From positions 186,001 through 250,000 of the forward strand of contig NZ_BDCG01000018.1 of NCBI RefSeq assembly GCF_001613385.1: a DNA stretch of 64,000 nucleotides. The letters are read 5' to 3'. Of the stretch, positions 33,890-42,529 are shown piece by piece; within the stretch, counting starts at the first letter, position 1, and each line of letters starts with the position of its first letter. Both the position numbers and the translations under genes were made by a program. This DNA is from Nocardia flavorosea NBRC 108225. GTDB taxonomy: Bacteria > Actinomycetota > Actinomycetes > Mycobacteriales > Mycobacteriaceae. The notes below the pieces were generated by a model. That model searched no databases. It saw only the letters and a list, made by a program, of their open reading frames with translations, and was not told the origin of the DNA.

Positions 33890-34041
33890 GGCTTGTGGAG
33901 AAACACGGGCCGAAAGCCGCCTATGAGCTCACGGCATCGGGGCTGGCGCTCAGCGAAGCCCTCCAGCCACTGTGGGACTGGTCCGAGTCCTGGGCTCGCG
34001 GTGATTCCGGCGGTGTGTGGACGCGAGGTAATGCGAAATGA
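33890..34041 (+). pseudogene. remnant of an HxlR/MarR-type regulator (C-terminal end only)
   Basis: The frame ending at 34041 reads GLVEKHGPKAAYELTASGLALSEALQPLWDWSESWA, the last helices and wing of HxlR-family regulators (Y-x-LT-x-G-x-x-L ... L-x-x-L-x-x-W). The upstream part of the same frame is Arg/Pro-rich and does not encode the expected DNA-binding helix, so the N-terminal half is lost. Probably a decayed regulator; a short functional protein is less likely. Confidence 0.55.
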
Positions 34042-34228
34042 CGCGGAACGCTGATCGAACCGACGGCCTGTGGGGCGCCCGGCTCGGTCTCGGCGACGCA
34101 CCTTCCGGTGGCCCGGGCAGTGCATAAACCAGAGGCCGACCGGCTGGACTGTGACGAGGTCCCGGAGGGAACATATGCGGGCCGAGCACGGTTGCTGGTA
34201 TCGATACCGGGCGAAAACGAGGAGTGCC

Positions 34229-35092
34229 ATGCCGAAGCCGGCCGACGCGGCATATCACTGGAACGGCGACCAGGTGGATCTGGAGCTGTACCTGCACAGG
34301 ATCGGATACTCCGGACCGCGTACGGCCACGTCGGCAGTGCTGCGGTCACTGGTAGCCGCCCATACGACTTCCATCCCGTTCGAAAACCTCGAGGCGGTAT
34401 TGGGCCGGCCGGTTCCGCTGGACCTGGAAACTTTGCAGGACAAGCTGTTACGGCAGCGCCGGGGTGGTTACTGCTACGAGAACGTCACGGTGTTCGCGGC
34501 GGTGCTGGAGCGGCTGGGGTTCGGGGTGACCGGACTGTCCGGGCGGGTCACGATGGGAGCGGACGGGTTGCGGCCTGCCACCCATGCGTTGCTGCGGGTC
34601 ACCACCACCGATGACGACCGGATATGGATCGTCGACGTCGGGTTCGGAGCGGGTCCGGCCGAACCCTATGCGCTCGCCGACAGCCCGGCAGAGTTCCCGC
34701 TCGGTGAATGGCGGTTCAGGCTGGCCCGTGAATTCGGCGAGCTGGAGACCGAGCAGTGGGTGCTGCACCAGTTTGCGAAGGACGGGTGGGTCGACCGCTA
34801 CACCTTTACCCTGGCCCCGCAGTACCGGGTGGATTACGAGGTCGGTAACCATTTCGTCGCCACTTCGCCGCGGTCGCCGTTCACCCGGCGGCCGTTCGTA
34901 CAGCGTTTCCATCCCGACGCCCACCATATTCTCGACGGCCGCGTCCTGACCACCGAACATCCCGACGGGTCCGGCCGGTCGCGGGAACTGGAACCTGCGG
35001 AACTGCCGGAAATATTGGCGAAAGTATTCGATATCGAACTATCCGACGAGGACACCGCGGCGTTGCTTCGCGCCCCATGGGCACTGGACTGA
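34229..35092 (+). CDS. nat: arylamine N-acetyltransferase
   Basis: 287 residues from ATG 34229 with GAGGAG upstream. Transfers acetyl (or propionyl) from CoA to arylamines/hydrazines. Catalytic triad visible: C82 in RRGGYCYENV, H119 in RPATHALLRV, D136 in IWIVDVGFG. TTSIPFENLEAVLGRPVPLDL is the N-terminal signature. The usual RGGYCFEQN is RGGYCYENV here, a mild change. Length normal for actinobacterial NATs. Followed by a MarR gene 173 nt downstream. Not in the hsaA-D steroid cluster of mycobacteria. Confidence 0.94.
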   Translation: MPKPADAAYHWNGDQVDLELYLHRIGYSGPRTATSAVLRSLVAAHTTSIPFENLEAVLGRPVPLDLETLQDKLLRQRRGGYCYENVTVFAAVLERLGFGVTGLSGRVTMGADGLRPATHALLRVTTTDDDRIWIVDVGFGAGPAEPYALADSPAEFPLGEWRFRLAREFGELETEQWVLHQFAKDGWVDRYTFTLAPQYRVDYEVGNHFVATSPRSPFTRRPFVQRFHPDAHHILDGRVLTTEHPDGSGRSRELEPAELPEILAKVFDIELSDEDTAALLRAPWALD

Positions 35093-35253
35093 CTGCCGCT
35101 TCCAGCGGTCGACGACGCCAGTGATCCGGCTCGTGGCGAAACGAGCCGGATCCCCGGCATACATGCCGGCCGCCGGCTCAGGTCATCGGCCACAGCGGGG
35201 CCGGGGTGCGTCCAGCGAGGCAGGTTTCGTGGGTACTGCCAACGGATGGTTGC

Positions 35254-35259
35254 TAGATT
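35254..35259 (+). promoter_or_regulatory. candidate -10 box of the MarR gene (leaderless)
   Basis: TAGATT lies 6 nt before ATG 35266 and no ribosome-binding site precedes that ATG. Confidence 0.5.
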
Positions 35260-35265
35260 GCCGGT

Positions 35266-35730
35266 ATGGAAGCCGCGCACCAGGGGGCAGCGGGCAGGCT
35301 GCGCAGTCTGCCGACGCGACTGATCAACCAAACGGCGCTACTCGCAGACCGGGCGACCGAACAGGCGATGGCCGGTACGGGCTCGCGGCGGTACCACTAC
35401 GCGGTGCTGACCACGCTGCGCGAACGCGGTGCCGGCAGTCAGGCCGAACTCGGGCGCCGCACCGGAATCGATCGCAGCGATATCGTCGCCGTCCTGAACG
35501 ACCTGGTGGCCAGGGGGTTCGTGGACCGCGCCGCCGACCCGAATGATCGGCGGCGCAATATCGTGAATCTGGCCGATCCCGGCCGGGAACATCTTCGGGA
35601 ACTGGACCGCAAGCTGGACCTTGCACAGAAGGATCTGCTCGCCGCCCTGTCCGTCGCGGAGCGCCGCACCCTGGTCGGCCTGCTGGGCCGCATACTCGAC
35701 GATCACGCGACCCGGTCGGCGAAGAAGTAG
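35266..35730 (+). CDS. MarR-family transcriptional regulator
   Basis: 154 residues. Winged helix ~42-110: HYAVLTTLRERGAGSQAELGRRTGIDRSDIVAVLNDLVARGFV, wing RAADPNDRRRNIVNLADPG. C-terminal helices (LSVAERRTLVGLLGRIL) complete the dimer interface. Its target is uncertain: it is codirectional with and downstream of the arylamine acetyltransferase gene and converges on a GNAT gene with 9 nt between stops. Confidence 0.9.
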   Translation: MEAAHQGAAGRLRSLPTRLINQTALLADRATEQAMAGTGSRRYHYAVLTTLRERGAGSQAELGRRTGIDRSDIVAVLNDLVARGFVDRAADPNDRRRNIVNLADPGREHLRELDRKLDLAQKDLLAALSVAERRTLVGLLGRILDDHATRSAKK

Positions 35731-35739
35731 GCCGGGCGA

Positions 35740-36378
35740 TCAGCAGCTGCGGACCATGGTCTGCTGGTGGACCCGTTTGCCCTGGTAGCGCATCCCCGGC
35801 ACCGGCGGTGTCGATCCGTGCGGGGCAAAGCCCATCCGTTCGAAGAACCGGACGGCCCGGGTGTTCTCGACCAGTGTCTGCAGAAAGCAGCCGGGGGAAC
35901 CCACCGAGCGGAGCCGTTCGAACCAATGCTCCATCAGGGCGTCCGCCGCGCCGGAGCCGCGCGCCTCTGGCACCACATTGATGTGCAGATGCGCGGGCCA
36001 GCGCGGATCGTGGATTTCGCCGGCGGCCGGTGTGCGGCGGATTGCCGCGCTCGCGGCATCGAATGCGCTGCGGGCGAAGAACAGAACCGGCCGGCGGTGC
36101 CGGATCAGGCGGTGTGTCCGGATGGCGTCCGCGATTCGCCGGTCCTCGCTCGGGAAAGAATCCGTGTCCACGCAGCCGGTGAGGTAACCGAGTAGTTCGC
36201 CCTCGGATTCGGCCAGGAACAAGGAGTCGGGTTCGTGGTCCATATAGGGATCGAGGTATATCTGCGCCTCGGATTCCGGGTGCCCCCACAGGGTTTCGGT
36301 CGGCGAACCCTGACCGGCCCGTAGTGCCAGCTGCCGCACTGCCGGTCTGTCCCGTTCCTCGAACGTTCGGATTCGCAT
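35740..36378 (-). CDS. GNAT-family N-acetyltransferase
   Basis: 212 residues. N-terminal MRIRTFEERDRPAVRQLAL, acetyl-CoA loop HLHINVVPEARGSGAADALMEHWFERL, then CFLQTLVENTRAVRFFERMGFAPHG. Resembles the acyl-CoA N-acyltransferases found near O-GlcNAcase domains. The 90-120 region (RPVLFFARSAFDAASAAIRR) is a lineage-specific helix insert. Substrate unknown. Possibly cotranscribed with the winged-helix gene no further than 29 nt away downstream on the minus strand... its own stop converges on marR. Confidence 0.85.
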   Translation of the reverse strand: MRIRTFEERDRPAVRQLALRAGQGSPTETLWGHPESEAQIYLDPYMDHEPDSLFLAESEGELLGYLTGCVDTDSFPSEDRRIADAIRTHRLIRHRRPVLFFARSAFDAASAAIRRTPAAGEIHDPRWPAHLHINVVPEARGSGAADALMEHWFERLRSVGSPGCFLQTLVENTRAVRFFERMGFAPHGSTPPVPGMRYQGKRVHQQTMVRSC

Positions 36379-36407
36379 GGGAACAATCTATCTCGGTGCG
36401 CGGCCGG

Positions 36408-37586
36408 TCAGGCGGTGAGTTCCCGTTCGAGGGGAGTGCGGAAGCGGGGGACCGGCCGGAGCTCGCCGTACCAGCCGGCCGCGCGCTCGGCCTCGGCGGC
36501 GACGAGGCCCCGGGCATCGGCCCCGATATCTTCCAGCAGGCGGGTCACGATCTCGCCGTCCTTGCGTTGCGCCCAGCCGCCGACGATCCGGCCGTCGAAC
36601 CAGATGCTCGGCCCGATATTGCCGTTGCGATCGAACAGTTGTTCCTTGTGTTCGCCCAGGTACCAGTCGCGGGACTGCCAGCCCATCGGTGTGGGGTCCA
36701 GTGCGGGCAGTAGGGCCGCCCAGGGGTGCGGTGGCGGGACCGGGTCGAGATCGTCGGCGAGCAGCAGCCCGGTGGTGCCGTCGAGATCGACCTCTACCGT
36801 GTCGAGCCGGGCCAGTGTTGCGCGGACCTGGCCCAGCGTCCACCCGGTCCACCATTTGATATCGCCGATCGGGGCGGGGCCGAACGTGTGCAGCCAGCGG
36901 CGTACCAGTTCGGTGCGGGCAACGCCTGCGTCGAGATCGTCGATCGGAACGGACAGCCAGGACTCGATCGGCGCCCACGAGTACTGGCTGCTGGACCAGC
37001 TGCCGCCGGGCCGGGCGCGGACGATCCGCCCCTCGGTGCCGAGCAGTAACAGCACCCAGGTGGTGATGGAGGTCGGTTTGGAGTACGACTTCTCCGGGTT
37101 CGTATTGATCTGCGTGCGCAGGGCAGGGACGTCCTTGCTCAGCTGGGCCCCCGTGGCGCTGCCCCGGGCCAGGAGCGCGCGATGGGTCTCGTCGGCGACG
37201 GCGGCCAGCCACGCCTCCGGATCGCCGTCACCGATACCGGCGTCGGCCAGATACTTCGCATAGGTGCGGCGTTGCCTGGTGGCCAGTTCGGTGGCGCAGG
37301 AGGCGTGCAGTACGGGCGCCAGCTCGACCGGTGCTACGAACATGGTGCGCCGCATCGCCAGCATGCGCAGCAGCGCGCGGTCCTCGTACAGTGCGCGCTC
37401 CACCTGCGCGGGACCGATTCCGGTGCCCCGTGCGGCCACCGAGAGGTGCACGGTGGCCGGATCGGTGGCGTGCAGCACCACCAGGGAGCGCGCGATCTCG
37501 GCGACGTCGCCGCTGCGATATCCGGCCGCGAGCCGGTGCCGGATTCCGAGCCGTGCCCGCCGCTGCTCGGTGGTGAAGGCGTACAT
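36408..37586 (-). CDS. winged-helix DNA-binding domain protein (HTH_42, YcaQ/AlkX-like)
   Basis: 392 residues from ATG 37586 (MYAFTTEQRRARLGIRHRL); a GTG at 37616 is in frame but less likely. Matches the HTH_42 family: VVLHATDPATVHLSVAARG near the N-terminus, ALLRMLAMRRTMFVAPVELAP, RWLHTFGPAPIGDIKWWTGWTLGQVRATL and SIWFDGRIVGGWAQRKDGEIVTRLLED. Some members (YcaQ/AlkX, AlkZ) are DNA glycosylases acting on alkylated or crosslinked DNA through a Q-x-Q motif, which I do not see clearly here. The next gene on the strand (GNAT) follows 29 nt away. Confidence 0.8.
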   Translation of the reverse strand: MYAFTTEQRRARLGIRHRLAAGYRSGDVAEIARSLVVLHATDPATVHLSVAARGTGIGPAQVERALYEDRALLRMLAMRRTMFVAPVELAPVLHASCATELATRQRRTYAKYLADAGIGDGDPEAWLAAVADETHRALLARGSATGAQLSKDVPALRTQINTNPEKSYSKPTSITTWVLLLLGTEGRIVRARPGGSWSSSQYSWAPIESWLSVPIDDLDAGVARTELVRRWLHTFGPAPIGDIKWWTGWTLGQVRATLARLDTVEVDLDGTTGLLLADDLDPVPPPHPWAALLPALDPTPMGWQSRDWYLGEHKEQLFDRNGNIGPSIWFDGRIVGGWAQRKDGEIVTRLLEDIGADARGLVAAEAERAAGWYGELRPVPRFRTPLERELTA

Positions 37587-37717
37587 GAGGCGGATGGTAG
37601 CCGGGCCCACCGACACCTACGGCGGCATACGTACGCAGGCACAACCTGTACGCGAATTGCCGACGGGCCCAGCCGAGTTCCCGCTCTTTCGGCCTAAAGC
37701 ATGGAAATATTCCTGTT

Positions 37718-38692
37718 ATGAGCAGACGTGCACTGAGCTATCTGGCCGGGTTGCTGCTCCCGGCCTTGACGGCGACCCTGCTGGCCGCCGCCCCCGCGGC
37801 CGCGATCGATGCCTGCTCGGTGCATACCCGCCCGATCGCGATACCGGTCGACGGTGAACGGGCTACCGGCCTGGTGTACGAGCCGCAGGGCTGTGTGGTG
37901 GGCAACGCCCTGGTGGTGGCGGCACATGGGCACAAGGGTTCCGCGGCCCAGTACGCCGAGTACCTGATCTCGATCGCCGCCCGCACCGCGACCCCGATCC
38001 TGTCGATGGATCTGCGCGGTAGCCCGCAGTGGCCGACCGGCGACTGGAATCTGTGGGCCGGTTGGCGCGATCTGGTGGCCGGCACCCAGTGGTACAAGGG
38101 CGCGAATCCGCGAGTGACGCGCACCGTGCTGTGGGGTTGGAGCCAGGGCGCCATGACCTCCGGCCTGGCGGCCGCCTACGGCCCCGCCAGTTTGTTCGAC
38201 TACTGGGTCGACACCTTCGGCCCGTCGGATCTGTTCACCCACTACCAGGGTCCTGCCGCCGACTATCCCGCGCTACAGGCCCAGATCAAGCGGGATGCCG
38301 GTGGGTGTGTCCCGGCCGTCTGCCCACTTGCCTATGCCGAACGCTCCCCGGCGCTGCAGGCCGGCCGGATGAACATCCGGCACGCCTTCCTCGTCCACGG
38401 CACCGCCGACGAGGTGGTGCCCTATGCGGCCAGTATGCAGATGCGGGCCGCCCTCATGCTGGCCGGTAAACCGAGCACCATGTACTCCATCGTCAGCGGT
38501 CGCACGCTGGACGGCGTGGTGGAACCCGGCCGCCACAATGTCGGCCCGGCACTGTTCGAAGCGGGATGTGTGGTCGAACGACTGCTCCTGGGCACCGAAC
38601 CCCTCGACGGCAACCGCGACTTCCTGGTCGATGTGGCCGCCGGTGTCGTTGCGGCACCCCCGGCCCCGCCCAACGCGAAATGCGCGGCATAA
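37718..38692 (+). CDS. secreted alpha/beta hydrolase
   Basis: 324 residues. Sec signal peptide: MSRRALSY, hydrophobic LAGLLLPALTATLLAAA, cleavage expected after APAAA (~residue 29). Mature part: VVAAHGHKGSAAQYAEYL oxyanion region, nucleophile S142 in VLWGWSQGAMTSG, acid in FLVHGTADEVVPYAAS, His in VEPGRHNVGPALF. Cysteines at C33, C59 and near CVPAVCPL suggest disulfides outside the membrane. No lipobox. Substrate unknown; extracellular lipase, esterase or peptidase are options. Converges on the SDR gene with 12 nt between stops. Confidence 0.87.
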   Translation: MSRRALSYLAGLLLPALTATLLAAAPAAAIDACSVHTRPIAIPVDGERATGLVYEPQGCVVGNALVVAAHGHKGSAAQYAEYLISIAARTATPILSMDLRGSPQWPTGDWNLWAGWRDLVAGTQWYKGANPRVTRTVLWGWSQGAMTSGLAAAYGPASLFDYWVDTFGPSDLFTHYQGPAADYPALQAQIKRDAGGCVPAVCPLAYAERSPALQAGRMNIRHAFLVHGTADEVVPYAASMQMRAALMLAGKPSTMYSIVSGRTLDGVVEPGRHNVGPALFEAGCVVERLLLGTEPLDGNRDFLVDVAAGVVAAPPAPPNAKCAA

Positions 38693-38704
38693 CGTTCGAG
38701 CCGT

Positions 38705-39499
38705 TCAGACCACCGAATACCCGCCGTCGACACCGAGCACCTGCCCGGTGATCCAGGAATCCGGACGTGCCAGCGCGACCACCCACTCGGCTACTTCGCC
38801 GGGGTGGCCCCGCCGGCCCAGCGGGATCTGCGCGGCTTCCTGCACTTTCACCTGTTCGGCCTCGGCGGCGGACAGCCCCATACGGTCCAGTGCTTCGCTC
38901 TCGGTCGGCCCCGGCGCCACCGCGTTCACCCGGATACCGGCATCCGCCAGTTCCACCGCCCAGCTCCGGGTCAGCTGTTCCAGCGCGGCTTTCCCTGCCC
39001 CGTAGTGGCTGATACCGGGCGCCGTCTTGGCGCCGAAAGTGCTGGAAACGTTGACCACCGCGCCGCCACGGACGCGGAGATACGGCAGGGCGGCCTGTGT
39101 CACCAGGGTCGGTCCCAGAACGTTGGTGGCCCACATGCGCAGGGCATCGTCGGGATCTATCTCGTCCAGCCGCGCCGCGATACCGAACCCGGCATTGTTG
39201 ACGACCACGTCTAGCCGTCCGTTCATATCCTGTGCAGCTCGGACCATGGCGGCGGCGTCGTGGGGATCGGAGACGTCACCGACGTGGATGCGCAGGGCCG
39301 GCGACCGGCGTGCGGTGTTCTCGAGCGCCGGCCGCCGCCGGCCGGTCACCACGACATCCATCCCACGGTCGGCCAGCGCCACCGCCACGGCGGCCCCGAT
39401 CCCGGATCCGCCGCCGGTGACGAGGGCGGTGCGGCCGGACAGGTCACCGTAGGGCCGGCTGCCCGGGGAGGAATGGTGTAGGGGGGAATCAATTGCCAT
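38705..39499 (-). CDS. short-chain dehydrogenase/reductase
   Basis: 264 residues from ATG 39499. Classical SDR: cofactor motif TALVTGGGSGIGAAV (residues ~26-40), Arg in VVVTGRRRPA suggesting NADP(H), DVVVNNAGFG, catalytic Ser in VVNVSSTFGAK and Y-x-x-x-K in ISHYGAGKAALEQL, C-terminal ITGQVLGVDGGYSVV. The open frame runs 13 codons farther. Divergent from a MerR gene with a perfect palindrome between, so likely inducible by whatever MerR senses. Substrate unknown. Confidence 0.92.
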   Translation of the reverse strand: MAIDSPLHHSSPGSRPYGDLSGRTALVTGGGSGIGAAVAVALADRGMDVVVTGRRRPALENTARRSPALRIHVGDVSDPHDAAAMVRAAQDMNGRLDVVVNNAGFGIAARLDEIDPDDALRMWATNVLGPTLVTQAALPYLRVRGGAVVNVSSTFGAKTAPGISHYGAGKAALEQLTRSWAVELADAGIRVNAVAPGPTESEALDRMGLSAAEAEQVKVQEAAQIPLGRRGHPGEVAEWVVALARPDSWITGQVLGVDGGYSVV

Positions 39500-39517
39500 G
39501 GCACCGACGCTAAACAG

Positions 39518-39531
39518 TGACACAGGTGTCA
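39518..39531. promoter_or_regulatory. MerR-type operator between SDR and merR genes
   Basis: TGACACAGGTGTCA, a perfect 14-bp palindrome, 18 nt from the SDR ATG and 20 nt from the merR ATG. Confidence 0.72.
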
Positions 39532-39551
39532 AGAGCAAATCCGGAGGCGAT

Positions 39552-39950
39552 ATGCGTATCGGTGAACTGTCACGGCGGACCGGTGTGAGCCGGCGCTCCC
39601 TGCGGTACTACGAACAGAACGGGCTGCTCCGGTCCGGTCGCAGCGCCAACGGCTGGCGGGAATACGACGAATCCTGTATCGGTCGAGTGCGTAAGATCGC
39701 CGATCTGTTGCGGCGGGGACTGACGATGGAAGGAATCGGACAGCTCGACGCCTGCCTCGATCTGTCCGATATGGACACCTGCGACGACCCCGGTCATGCC
39801 CTCGAGATCTACCGGGCCCGGCTGGCCGTCCTGGACGACCGGCTCGAACGCCTGCACGAGCATCGCACGAACCTCATGGAGACACTCGGCGAATTGGAAG
39901 TGGCGCAATCGCGCGTGCCGGGCCCGGCGACGGCGCCCGGACGGGTCTGA
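39552..39950 (+). CDS. MerR-family transcriptional regulator
   Basis: 132 residues from ATG 39552 with CCGGAGGCG upstream. N-terminal MerR DNA-binding domain MRIGELSRRTGVSRRSLRYYEQNGLLRSGRSANGWREYDE, second wing RRGLTMEGIGQL, then coiled-coil helix LAVLDDRLERLHEHRTNLMETL. There are Cys residues in LDACLDLSDMDTCDD, but no clear metal-binding pair. It probably controls itself and the divergent SDR. The frame starts earlier at 39498, but that part is the SDR promoter. Confidence 0.9.
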   Translation: MRIGELSRRTGVSRRSLRYYEQNGLLRSGRSANGWREYDESCIGRVRKIADLLRRGLTMEGIGQLDACLDLSDMDTCDDPGHALEIYRARLAVLDDRLERLHEHRTNLMETLGELEVAQSRVPGPATAPGRV

Positions 39951-40007
39951 CCGACAGCCGGGGCCTGCCCGGCGCGTACGGGTGCCCCGCCGGCCGACAG
40001 CCCGGGG

Positions 40008-40637
40008 TCAGAGGGATTTCACCCAGTTGGACAGCAGCTGGGCGCCCGCGTCACCCGACTTCTCGGGGTGGAACTGGGTGGCCGAGAGTGCGCCGTTCTC
40101 CACCGCGGCCAGGAAGCGGCTGCCATGTTCGGTCCAGGTGAGCTTGGGGGCGGCGAGGTGATCGCTGAGCGGCAGCTCCCATGACCGGGCAGCGTAGGTG
40201 TGGACGAAATAGAAACGGGTGCCGGCGTCCATACCCGCGAACAGCACGCTCTCTGCAGGGGCTTCGACGGTGTTCCAGCCCATATGCGGCAGGACCGGGG
40301 CATCGAGTTTGTCGACGGTCCCGGGCCATTCCCCGCAGCCCTCGGTTTCCACACCGAATTCGACCCCGCGGTCGAACAGGATCTGCATACCCACGCAGAT
40401 CCCGAGCACCGGCCGGCCACCGGCCAGCCGCTGACCGATGATGCGCTCACCGCGGACCTCCCGCAGGCCCGCCATACAGGCCGCGAAGGCGCCGACGCCC
40501 GGGACCACCAGCCCGTCCGCCGCCAGCGCCGCCTTGTGGTCGGCAGTCACTTCGACCTGCGCGCCCGCCCTGACCAGGGCGCGTTCAGCGGAGTGAAGAT
40601 TGCCCGAGCCATAGTCCAGCAGAACAACCGAAGTCAA
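40008..40637 (-). CDS. hisH: imidazole glycerol phosphate synthase, glutaminase subunit
   Basis: 209 residues. Class I glutamine amidotransferase feeding ammonia to HisF. Nucleophile C81 in PVLGICVGMQILF, oxyanion strand VVPGVGAFAACMAGL, catalytic His/Glu in ATQFHPEKSGDAG. Last of hisD-hisC-hisB-hisH on the minus strand, 105 nt after hisB. Its partner hisF lies at 48688 on the opposite strand; in mycobacteria hisH is followed directly by hisA-impA-hisF. Confidence 0.96.
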   Translation of the reverse strand: MTSVVLLDYGSGNLHSAERALVRAGAQVEVTADHKAALAADGLVVPGVGAFAACMAGLREVRGERIIGQRLAGGRPVLGICVGMQILFDRGVEFGVETEGCGEWPGTVDKLDAPVLPHMGWNTVEAPAESVLFAGMDAGTRFYFVHTYAARSWELPLSDHLAAPKLTWTEHGSRFLAAVENGALSATQFHPEKSGDAGAQLLSNWVKSL

Positions 40638-40742
40638 CGTGCTTCCTCCCTGGGAAGTGCATGGTCACCGGATTCACCGGAGCGAAGGCGCAGATATCGC
40701 ATCACGGTGCCGAGTGTCGTTCAGGGCGGGCGCGGTACACCA

Positions 40743-41378
40743 TCACAGCGCCCCCTTGGTGGACGGCACGACGCCCTGCACCCGCGGATCCGGTTCGACG
40801 GCGGCGCGTAAGGCCCGGGCGACCGCCTTGTATTCGGCTTCGGTGACGTGATGCTGATCGCGGCCGTAGAGCACCCGTACGTGCAGGGCGATCCGGGCGT
40901 TGAGTGCGATGGATTCGAAAACGTGCCGGTTGAGCACCGTCGAATACGGTGCGCCGGGATCGTTACGGCCGCGTACCGGTGCGCCGGGGATCACGGCGTG
41001 CAGCAGATGATCGGGTTCGCCGGTGTGCACGCAATAGGGGCGGCCGGAGACGTCGACGGCGGCATGCGTCAGGGTTTCGTCCATCGGGATGTAGGCGTCG
41101 CCGAAGCGGCGGATGCCTTTCTTGTCGCCGAGCGCCTTGCCGAGTGCCTGGCCGAACACGATGGCGGTGTCTTCGACCGTATGGTGTGCCTCGATCTCGA
41201 TATCGCCCTCGGCGCGCACCGTGAGGTCGAAACTGGCGTGAGTGCCGAGCGCGGTGAGCATATGGTCGTAGAACGGGACACCGGTGGAGATATCGGTCTG
41301 CCCGGTGCCGTCGAGGTTCAGTTCCACCACGATGCCGGATTCCTTGGTGGTGCGCTCCACTCGCGCGGTTCGGTTCAT
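40743..41378 (-). CDS. hisB: imidazoleglycerol-phosphate dehydratase
   Basis: 211 residues from ATG 41378 (MNRTARVERTTKESGIVVEL). Mn-dependent dehydration of IGP to imidazole-acetol phosphate. Two metal-binding repeats: GVPFYDHMLTALGTHASFDL with EIEAHHTVEDTAIVFG, and SIALNARIALHVRVLYGRDQHHVTEAEYKAVARAL. The monofunctional actinobacterial form (no phosphatase domain), consistent with a separate HisN-like enzyme (impA) in the other half of the cluster. 20 nt after hisC. Confidence 0.97.
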   Translation of the reverse strand: MNRTARVERTTKESGIVVELNLDGTGQTDISTGVPFYDHMLTALGTHASFDLTVRAEGDIEIEAHHTVEDTAIVFGQALGKALGDKKGIRRFGDAYIPMDETLTHAAVDVSGRPYCVHTGEPDHLLHAVIPGAPVRGRNDPGAPYSTVLNRHVFESIALNARIALHVRVLYGRDQHHVTEAEYKAVARALRAAVEPDPRVQGVVPSTKGAL

Positions 41379-41398
41379 GCTCACTTCCGGTTGTCGCT

Positions 41399-42529
41399 TC
41401 AGTTCTGCGCGGTCAGTTCGGTGGCGGCCAGTTTCGCGCTGACCCGCAGGAATTCGTCGTTCTCGGCGGCCAGCCCGATGGTGGTGCGCAGATGGCCGCG
41501 GATTCCCACGTCCCGGATGAGGACACCTTCGTCCAGGTAGTGCTGCCAGGCCCGGGGCGCGTCGTGGAAGGTTCCGAACAGCAGGAAGTTCGCGTCGCTG
41601 GGCACCACATGGAAACCGAGGGCGGTCAGTTCCCGGGCGACCCGGTCGCGCTGGGCGGCCAGTTCCGCGACGCTCGCCAAGGTTTCGCCGGCATGCCGCA
41701 GGGCGGCGCGCGCCGCGGCCTGGGTGACCACCGACAGGTGATACGGCAACCGCACCAGTAGCAGGGCGTCGATCACCGCGGGGGCCGCGACGAGGTAGCC
41801 GAGCCGGCCGCCGGCGAAGGCGAATGCCTTGCTCATGGTGCGGCTGACCACCAGTTTCGCCGGGTAGCTGTCGATGAGACCGATCGCGCTGGGTTGTGCG
41901 GAGAATTCGCCGTAGGCCTCGTCCACGATCACGATCCCCGGGGCGGCCTCGAGGATCCGGGCCAGCTCCGCGGCCGGGATGCTGTGCCCGGTCGGGTTGT
42001 TGGGGCTGGTCACGAACACCACATCGGGCCGGCGATCGGCGATGGCAGCCACGGCGGCGTCGATATCGATGGAGAAATCGGCGGACCGTTTCGCCTCCAC
42101 CCACTCGGTGTCGATGCCCTCGGAGATGATCGGATGCATCGAATACGACGGGACGAAACCCAGTGCCCGCCGGCCGGGTCCGCCGAAGGCCTGCAGCAGC
42201 TGCTGCAGGATCTCGTTGGACCCGTTGGCCGCCCAGACATTCGCCGCGTCCACCGCGATACCGGTCTGGCGGGTGAGGTAGGCGGCGAGATCGGTGCGCA
42301 ACCCCACTGCATCGCGGTCGGGATAGCGGTGCAGATCGGCGGCCGCCGCGCGCACCGCCTCGGCGAGATCCGCCACCAGCGCCGACGTCGGCGGGTGCGG
42401 GTTCTCGTTGGTGTTGAGCTGGACGGGAACGCTGAGTTGCGGTGCGCCGTACGGGGATTTACCGCGCAGGTTCTCCCGTAACGGCAGCGCGTCCAGCCCG
42501 ATCCCGGCGCCGGGGACCTGCGCGCTCAT
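41399..42529 (-). CDS. hisC: histidinol-phosphate aminotransferase
   Basis: 376 residues from ATG 42529, overlapping the hisD stop as ATGA. PLP enzyme; the Schiff-base Lys is in VVSRTMSKAFAFAGGRLGYLV. LNTNENPHPPT, DLHRYPDRDAVGLR, FVTSPNNPTGHSIP and IVIVDEAYGEF are family blocks. Tightly coupled to hisD and hisB. Confidence 0.97.
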   Translation of the reverse strand: MSAQVPGAGIGLDALPLRENLRGKSPYGAPQLSVPVQLNTNENPHPPTSALVADLAEAVRAAAADLHRYPDRDAVGLRTDLAAYLTRQTGIAVDAANVWAANGSNEILQQLLQAFGGPGRRALGFVPSYSMHPIISEGIDTEWVEAKRSADFSIDIDAAVAAIADRRPDVVFVTSPNNPTGHSIPAAELARILEAAPGIVIVDEAYGEFSAQPSAIGLIDSYPAKLVVSRTMSKAFAFAGGRLGYLVAAPAVIDALLLVRLPYHLSVVTQAAARAALRHAGETLASVAELAAQRDRVARELTALGFHVVPSDANFLLFGTFHDAPRAWQHYLDEGVLIRDVGIRGHLRTTIGLAAENDEFLRVSAKLAATELTAQN

